This document shows, piece by piece, positions 5,101 to 8,946 of a stretch of DNA of 8,946 nucleotides (position 1 is its first letter; every line of letters starts with the position of its first letter). The notes beneath the pieces are model-generated. The model was not told the DNA's origin. It was given only the letters and a program-made list of their open reading frames with translations, and ran no database searches. The stretch covers positions 1-8,946 of the forward strand of contig JAQVEQ010000118.1 of assembly GCA_028697875.1 (NCBI GenBank), read 5' to 3'. The translations under genes were made by a program, and so were the position numbers. Origin of the DNA: Novosphingobium sp. GTDB taxonomy: Bacteria; Pseudomonadota; Alphaproteobacteria; Sphingomonadales; Sphingomonadaceae.

Positions 5101-6666
5101 ATGGATATGGTTGTCGTTGAGCTGTCCCGGCTCCAGTTCGCCCTGACGGCGATGTATCATTTCCTTTTCGTTCCCCTCACGCTGGGGCTTTCGTTCATCC
5201 TCGTCATCATGGAAAGCATCTACGTCATGACCGGGCGTCCGGTCTGGCGGGCGATCACCCGTTTCTGGGGCAAGCTTTTCGGCATCAATTTCGTGCTCGG
5301 GGTGGCCACCGGCCTCACCATGGAGTTCGAATTCGGGACCAACTGGTCGTATTACTCGCACTATGTCGGGGACATTTTCGGCGCTCCGCTGGCGATCGAA
5401 GGCCTGATGGCGTTCTTCCTCGAAGCGACCTTCGTCGGGCTGATGTTCTTCGGCTGGGACAAGCTGTCGCGGGTGGCGCATCTCTTCGTCACTTTCATGG
5501 TCGCGCTCGGCTCCAACCTCTCGGCGCTGTGGATTCTGATCGCCAACGGCTGGATGCAGCATCCGGCCGGTTCGCATTTCAATCCCGAAACGATGCGGAT
5601 GGAAGTCACCAACTTCTACGAGGTGCTGTTCAACCCCGTCGCCCAGGCGAAATTCGTCCACACGGTCAGCGCCGGCTATGTCGTCGCCTCGGTCTTCGTG
5701 ATGGGCGTTTCGGCCTGGTATATGCTCAAGGGCAAGTGGGTTCCGATCGCGCGGCGTTCGATGATGGTGGCGGCGGCCTTCGGCCTCGCCTCGTCGCTTT
5801 CCGTCGTCGTGCTGGGCGATGAATCGGGCTACGCCCTGACCGACAACCAGAAGATGAAGCTCGCCGCGATCGAAGGCATGTGGGAAACCGAACCCGCGCC
5901 TGCCGGCCTGGCGCTCTTCGGCCTGCCGTCGGTGAAGGATCACAAGACTTATGCCGAAGTGAAGGTCCCCTATGTCCTCGGGCTGATCTCCACCCGCAGC
6001 CTGACCGGCGAGGTCGAGGGCATCAACGAACTGGTGCTCAAGGCCGACGAGCGTATCCGCAACGGCCTGCTCGCCTACGACGCGGTCGAAAAGCTCAAGG
6101 CCGACCGCAACGACATGACCGCGCGCGAGGCCTTCGAACGCAACAAGGCGGACCTTGGCTATGCCATGCTGCTGAAGCGTTACGTCTCCGATCCGCGGCA
6201 GGCGAGCGAGGAGCAGATACTGCGTGCGGCCAAGGATACCGTGCCCAATGTCCCGGTGATGTTCTGGATCTTCCGCCTGATGGCCGGGCTGGGCTTCTTT
6301 TTCATCGGCTTCTTCGCTCTCGCGTTCTGGTGCGCCTCGCGCTGCCAGTTCAACAACCGGCTGTTCCTCAAGGTCGCGGTGGGGATCATTCCCCTGCCAT
6401 GGCTGGCCGCGGAATTCGGCTGGGTGCTGGCGGAAATCGGCCGTCAGCCCTGGGCAGTGGAAGGCGTGCTGCCGACATTCCTGGCGGCATCGTCGCTGAC
6501 GGTCGGGCAGATCTGGACCACGATCATCGGCTTCACCCTGCTTTACGGCACTCTGGCGGTCATCGAAGTGCGGCTGATGCTGGCGCAGATCCGCAAGGGG
6601 CCGGTCGAACATCATGAACCCAAGCAGGAGGGCGGCGCCGGTTATGCTCCGCTCCCGGCGGAATAA
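5101..6666 (+). CDS. cydA: CydA, cytochrome bd ubiquinol oxidase subunit I
   Basis: This 521-residue catalytic subunit oxidises quinol at the periplasmic side and carries hemes b558, b595 and d, where O2 is reduced to water. About nine membrane helices are visible. Ligands and key residues line up with E. coli: His20 (heme b595), His187 and Met394 (heme b558), Glu100 and Glu108, and Glu445 in GWVLAEIGRQPW. The quinol-binding loop begins VLGDESGYALTDNQKMKLAAIE, with Lys253 and Glu258 matching the quinol residues. The loop is long (about 240-385), as in E. coli, so this is the classical long-Q-loop bd type and not the short-loop cyanide-insensitive CioA. Length equals the family norm (about 522). 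The start ATG 5101 has AAGGGGA at proper distance. The C-terminal tail is short and hydrophilic. It is followed 14 bases later by cydB. Confidence 0.98.
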   Translation: MDMVVVELSRLQFALTAMYHFLFVPLTLGLSFILVIMESIYVMTGRPVWRAITRFWGKLFGINFVLGVATGLTMEFEFGTNWSYYSHYVGDIFGAPLAIEGLMAFFLEATFVGLMFFGWDKLSRVAHLFVTFMVALGSNLSALWILIANGWMQHPAGSHFNPETMRMEVTNFYEVLFNPVAQAKFVHTVSAGYVVASVFVMGVSAWYMLKGKWVPIARRSMMVAAAFGLASSLSVVVLGDESGYALTDNQKMKLAAIEGMWETEPAPAGLALFGLPSVKDHKTYAEVKVPYVLGLISTRSLTGEVEGINELVLKADERIRNGLLAYDAVEKLKADRNDMTAREAFERNKADLGYAMLLKRYVSDPRQASEEQILRAAKDTVPNVPVMFWIFRLMAGLGFFFIGFFALAFWCASRCQFNNRLFLKVAVGIIPLPWLAAEFGWVLAEIGRQPWAVEGVLPTFLAASSLTVGQIWTTIIGFTLLYGTLAVIEVRLMLAQIRKGPVEHHEPKQEGGAGYAPLPAE

Positions 6667-6680
6667 GGGAGGCTGAAATC

Positions 6681-7829
6681 ATGGCGATCCCCCTTGATTA
6701 CGAAACGCTGCGGATCATCTGGTGGCTGCTGCTGGGTGTCCTGCTGATCGGCTTCGCGCTGACCGACGGTTACGACCTCGGCGTGGCCAGCCTCATGCCC
6801 TTCATCGGCAAGGACGACGAGGAACGCCGGCTGGTCATCAATGCGATCGCCCCGCACTGGGAAGGCCACCAGGTGTGGTTCATCCTTGGCGGCGGCGCGA
6901 TCTTCGCGGCCTGGCCGTTCGTCTACGCGGTCAGCTTCTCGGGCTTCTACCTGGCGATGTTCCTCGTGCTGGCATCGCTGATATTGCGGCCGGTGGCGTT
7001 CAAGTACCGTTCCAAGCACGCCGACAAGGGCTGGCGCACGCGGTGGGACTGGGCGCTGTTCATCGGCGGCTTCGTCCCGGCGCTGGTTTTCGGCGTGGCG
7101 GTCGGCAATGTCCTGCTGGGCGTTCCCTTCCGTCTCGATAGCGACCTGCGGACTTACTACGAAGGCTCGCTGCTCGGCCTGTTCACGCCGTTCGCGCTGC
7201 TGTCCGGCCTGCTGTCGGTGGCGATGATCGCCCTGCACGGCGCGGGCTGGCTCTCGGTCAAGATCGAGGAAGGCCCCGTGCTTGCCCGGGCCCGCAAGAT
7301 CGGATCGGCCGCCGCGCTGGCCGCCGTGGTCCTCTTCGCCTTGTGCGGCGCGATGGTCGCCATGGCCGGCATGGGCTTCCGCCTCGATGGCGTGGCCGAT
7401 CCCAACGGCCCGTCCAACCCGCTGCACGTGAAGACGGTTGCCGCGGCCGGCGCCTGGCTGGACAATTACGGCGCGCATCCCTGGATGCTGCTCGCCCCGC
7501 TGCTCGGTTTCGCCTGGCCGGTGATTGCCTGGCTCGGGATCATGAAGCGCAGCGCAGTCCTGAACTTCGCCGGTTCCTCGCTGGCCACGGTCGGGATCAT
7601 TTCGACCGCCGGGCTGTCGATGTTCCCCTTCATCCTGCCGAGCTCGGTCGACCCGCAATCGAGCCTGACGGTGTGGAATGCTTCGTCGAGCCACCTGACG
7701 CTGTGGATCATGCTGCTGGTCACGCTGATCTTCCTGCCGCTGGTGCTGATCTACACCGCCTGGGTGATGAAGGTCCTGTCCGGCCGGGTGACCCTTGCCG
7801 ACGTCCGCACCAATCCCGACTTTTACTGA
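6681..7829 (+). CDS. cydB: CydB, cytochrome bd ubiquinol oxidase subunit II
   Basis: This 382-residue integral membrane subunit pairs with CydA and contributes to proton and oxygen access. Conserved signatures include GFALTDGYDLG (24-34), PHWEGHQVW (58-66), GGGAIFAAWP (70-79), a GLSMFPFILPSS loop (311-322), and SLTVWNASSSHLTLW (328-342) near the end, matching the E. coli protein in order and spacing. Around eight or more hydrophobic helices are present. Length is close to the E. coli 379. ATG 6681 is preceded by AAGGGAGG (6665-6672) at 8 bases. It sits 14 bases after cydA and 15 bases before cydX, so the three form one operon. Confidence 0.98.
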   Translation: MAIPLDYETLRIIWWLLLGVLLIGFALTDGYDLGVASLMPFIGKDDEERRLVINAIAPHWEGHQVWFILGGGAIFAAWPFVYAVSFSGFYLAMFLVLASLILRPVAFKYRSKHADKGWRTRWDWALFIGGFVPALVFGVAVGNVLLGVPFRLDSDLRTYYEGSLLGLFTPFALLSGLLSVAMIALHGAGWLSVKIEEGPVLARARKIGSAAALAAVVLFALCGAMVAMAGMGFRLDGVADPNGPSNPLHVKTVAAAGAWLDNYGAHPWMLLAPLLGFAWPVIAWLGIMKRSAVLNFAGSSLATVGIISTAGLSMFPFILPSSVDPQSSLTVWNASSSHLTLWIMLLVTLIFLPLVLIYTAWVMKVLSGRVTLADVRTNPDFY

Positions 7830-7844
7830 GAGGGCACCAAAGCG

Positions 7845-7955
7845 ATGTGGTATTTCTCGTGGATACTCGGCCTCGGCCTGGCGCTGGCCTTCGGGATCAT
7901 CAACGGCATGTGGCACGAGTTCAATTCCCTTCCGGACGAGGATTGGGAAGAATAA
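7845..7955 (+). CDS. cydX: CydX, small accessory subunit of cytochrome bd
   Basis: This 36-residue single-pass membrane peptide stabilises the CydAB complex and its heme b595/d site. It starts MWYFSWILGLGLALAFGI, which matches the invariant opening MWYFxWILG of the YbgT/CydX family, followed by one membrane helix (about 4-20) and an acidic, hydrophilic end (PDEDWEE). E. coli CydX is 37 residues. ATG 7845 has GAGAGGG at 7828-7834, 10 bases upstream, and the gene follows cydB by 15 bases. Its short length means automatic annotation could miss it, but the motif and context make the call strong. Confidence 0.95.
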   Translation: MWYFSWILGLGLALAFGIINGMWHEFNSLPDEDWEE

Positions 7956-8131
7956 TCGGGTAGAGCGCAGTCCGAGAGGATCGTCCGCCTGCCCTTGGCC
8001 CGTCCTTTCCCTTGGCGCTGCCCTCTGCCGCGGGGCAGTTCCGGAAATATGGAATTGCCTGTGGAGCCGGGTCTCGGCTCGCCTGATCGCGTTAGGCTGC
8101 CATACGATCACGATCTTCGGAGAGAGATGTT
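7956..8131. other. Intergenic gap between cydX and the P450 fragment
   Basis: I see no convincing gene in these 176 bases. There are two small hairpins (CTGCC/GGCAG at 8025-8038 and the better one listed at 8064-8080) and a palindrome TTCCGGAA at 8039-8046. ATG 8127 opens a 17-codon frame that overlaps the P450 start and looks like chance. No clear promoter for the P450 was found. Confidence 0.5.
8064..8080 (+). terminator. Perfect 6-bp hairpin downstream of cydABX
   Basis: GAGCCG (8064-8069) pairs with CGGCTC (8075-8080) around the loop GGTCT. No T-run follows, so it is not a classical rho-independent terminator. It could slow exonucleases at the end of the cyd message. Low confidence. Confidence 0.25.
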
Positions 8132-8842
8132 GTGCGGCAAAAAAATACCGGGAAAGAGACCGATGGTGCGGAAGGAATAATTTTCGATCCGCATGATCCG
8201 ACTTTTGTCGAAGAAGGTATTCCATTCGATGTGTTGGCGCGTATCCGGCGCGAGCAGCCGGTTTACCGGACCGCGAATGGCGCCTGGTACCTGTCGCGGT
8301 TGCAAGACGTTTCGGCGGCGCTCACGGATGTCGACACGTTCCGGGCCGATCTCGGTCCGATCACCGGCATTCCGGCAGGCGTCGATACGATCCCTGAAGA
8401 ACAACACTATCTCAGCGAGATATTGGAGCCGCGCCACAAGGCCATTCGCCGCCTGATCACCGCATCCATGTCGTCGGCCAGATTGCGGGTTCTCGATCCC
8501 CTGCTGCGCACGGAATGTGCCCGGCTGGTCGATGTCATGATCGCGGAACCGGTCGCGGACCTGCACGATCGTTACGCCATGGCGATTCCCGCCTTCGCGA
8601 TGGCCCGGATCATGGACCTCGACGACAAGGCGATTGACCATTTCATGACTTGGTCGTGGGACGGGACATTGCTGCAACGCCCAATGTCGCCAGGGGTCCC
8701 GCCCGAGGGGCCGGCCAGCCATGTCTTTTTCTCTGCATACCTTGCCGGGCAGAGGGCCTTGCCCGAGCCATCGAACGGCCTGCTGAAGTTGCTCATGGAA
8801 GCGCGTATCGATGACGAGCCGCTAGAGTCTTTCTGCTTGTAA
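8132..8842 (+). pseudogene. Cytochrome P450, N-terminal half only, truncated
   Basis: This frame of 236 codons resembles the first part of a soluble bacterial P450 (full length about 400). It shows the start of the fold (DPHDPTFVEEGIPFDVLARIRREQPVYR, 19-46), an AWYLSRLQDVSAALTD segment (51-66), and the C-helix EPRHKAIRRLITASMSS with His102-x3-Arg106, which normally contacts the heme propionates. It ends DDEPLESFCL, just where the I-helix should begin. Missing are the I-helix Thr motif, ExxR and the heme-binding Cys loop, so it cannot bind heme as a normal P450. The start GTG 8132 has AGAGAG at 8121-8126. GC at the beginning is lower than in the cyd genes. The last few residues probably come from the inserted DNA. 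The rest of the gene may lie beyond an inserted element to the right. Confidence 0.8.
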
Positions 8843-8884
8843 ATGAATCGAGGGGATTCCCGGCGGCCGGATTTTGTGATTCAA

Positions 8885-8909
8885 GCTGGCTACTGGTTTG
8901 GAGGCCAGC
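8885..8909 (+). promoter_or_regulatory. Inverted repeat enclosing the ribosome site of the last frame
   Basis: GCTGGC (8885-8890) and GCCAGC (8904-8909) are perfect 6-bp complements around a 13-base loop that contains most of the GGAGG ribosome site, ending directly at the ATG. A transcript carrying both arms could hide the ribosome site and start. Confidence 0.4.
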
Positions 8910-8946
8910 ATGGATGAGGCCATATTCGGCGGATTTGCGGGATTTG
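8910..8946 (+). CDS. Start of an unidentified open frame (possible transposase), cut by the window end
   Basis: ATG 8910 follows GGAGG at 8900-8904 by 5 bases and opens a frame MDEAIFGGFAGF that runs off the window. Twelve residues are too few for a family call. Its place inside the putative inserted DNA makes a transposase the likeliest guess. Confidence 0.35.
   Translation, partial: MDEAIFGGFAGF

Larger units (their letters stand above)
8825..8946 (+). mobile_element. Possible left end of an insertion sequence (runs off the window)
   Basis: The P450 reading frame loses family character at CTAG (8822-8825), and the sequence starting GAGTCTTTCTGC there could be an insertion-sequence end; IS5-type elements often insert at CTAG/TNA-like targets. 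Downstream is non-coding sequence with a small inverted repeat (GAATC 8845-8849, GATTC 8855-8859). A new frame then starts at ATG 8910 (MDEAIFGGFAGF and on) behind GGAGG at 8900-8904, possibly the transposase. No transposase motif is visible in 12 residues and the other end is not in the window, so this rests on the abrupt P450 break. Confidence 0.4.

Noticed and set aside
4981..6615. Long open frame antisense to cydA (544 codons)
   Set aside because: Its product is rich in His, Asp, Arg and Gln without domains, as expected from the reverse frame of a GC-rich membrane-protein gene. The plus strand encodes an unmistakable CydA.
5101..6666. Cyanide-insensitive oxidase CioA instead of CydA
   Set aside because: The quinol loop is long and matches E. 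coli CydA through to the RYxxD/xATEAQI-like region; CioA types have a short loop.
6642..8225. Long open frame antisense to cydB/cydX (527 codons)
   Set aside because: It has low-complexity composition, spans real plus-strand genes and a gap, and shows no recognisable motif.

Overview
The window looks like chromosomal or megaplasmid DNA from a high-GC alphaproteobacterium. A sphingomonad (Novosphingobium/Sphingobium-like) is my best guess from codon use, dense operons with 4-bp ATGA overlaps, and the style of the proteins. That is an inference, not a measured assignment. The core is a complete cytochrome bd quinol oxidase locus: an assembly transporter operon (cydD-cydC, minus strand) transcribed divergently from the oxidase operon (cydA-cydB-cydX, plus strand), with a 116-bp AT-rich control region between them.

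Layout, left to right. (1) 2-229: the 3' end of an unrecognised gene running in from the left. It overlaps by 14 bp a small gene (216-506) encoding an exported-looking 96-aa protein whose C-terminal half is a seven-residue repeat of the form Q-[AIV]-K-[IVL]-D-S-[ED]. (2) 507-666: non-coding, with terminator-like hairpins. (3) 667-1712: a peroxiredoxin of the Prx6/archaeal type, translationally coupled to an ArsR-family repressor that resembles the sulfide/redox sensors BigR/SqrR but has only one of their two sensing cysteines. (4) 1721-1776: a short degenerate tandem repeat that runs into the cydC stop codon. (5) 1770-4984: cydC and cydD (minus strand), which converge with the ArsR gene. (6) 4985-5100: the divergent regulatory region, with a good promoter candidate for cydD and an imperfect 20-bp palindrome. 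(7) 5101-7955: cydA, cydB and the 36-aa cydX. (8) 7956-8131: a non-coding gap with a perfect 6-bp hairpin. (9) 8132-8842: the N-terminal half of a cytochrome P450. Its frame stops just before the I-helix, at a junction that looks like the end of an insertion sequence, which continues out of the window at the right (8825-8946).

How the genes work together. CydA and CydB form the membrane oxidase that takes electrons from quinol to O2 using hemes b558, b595 and d. CydX stabilises the complex, and CydDC is required for its heme loading and maturation. Cytochrome bd tolerates low oxygen, peroxide, sulfide and NO, so a peroxiredoxin and a possible sulfur/redox-sensing ArsR repressor beside it suggest a redox-stress respiratory module. 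The link between the two halves is inference from position only. The most novel-looking item is the heptad-repeat protein at the left edge with its partly visible partner gene. It could be a RiPP-like precursor or a secreted repeat protein. The ruined P450 and insertion-sequence junction mark the right edge as a recent rearrangement point.
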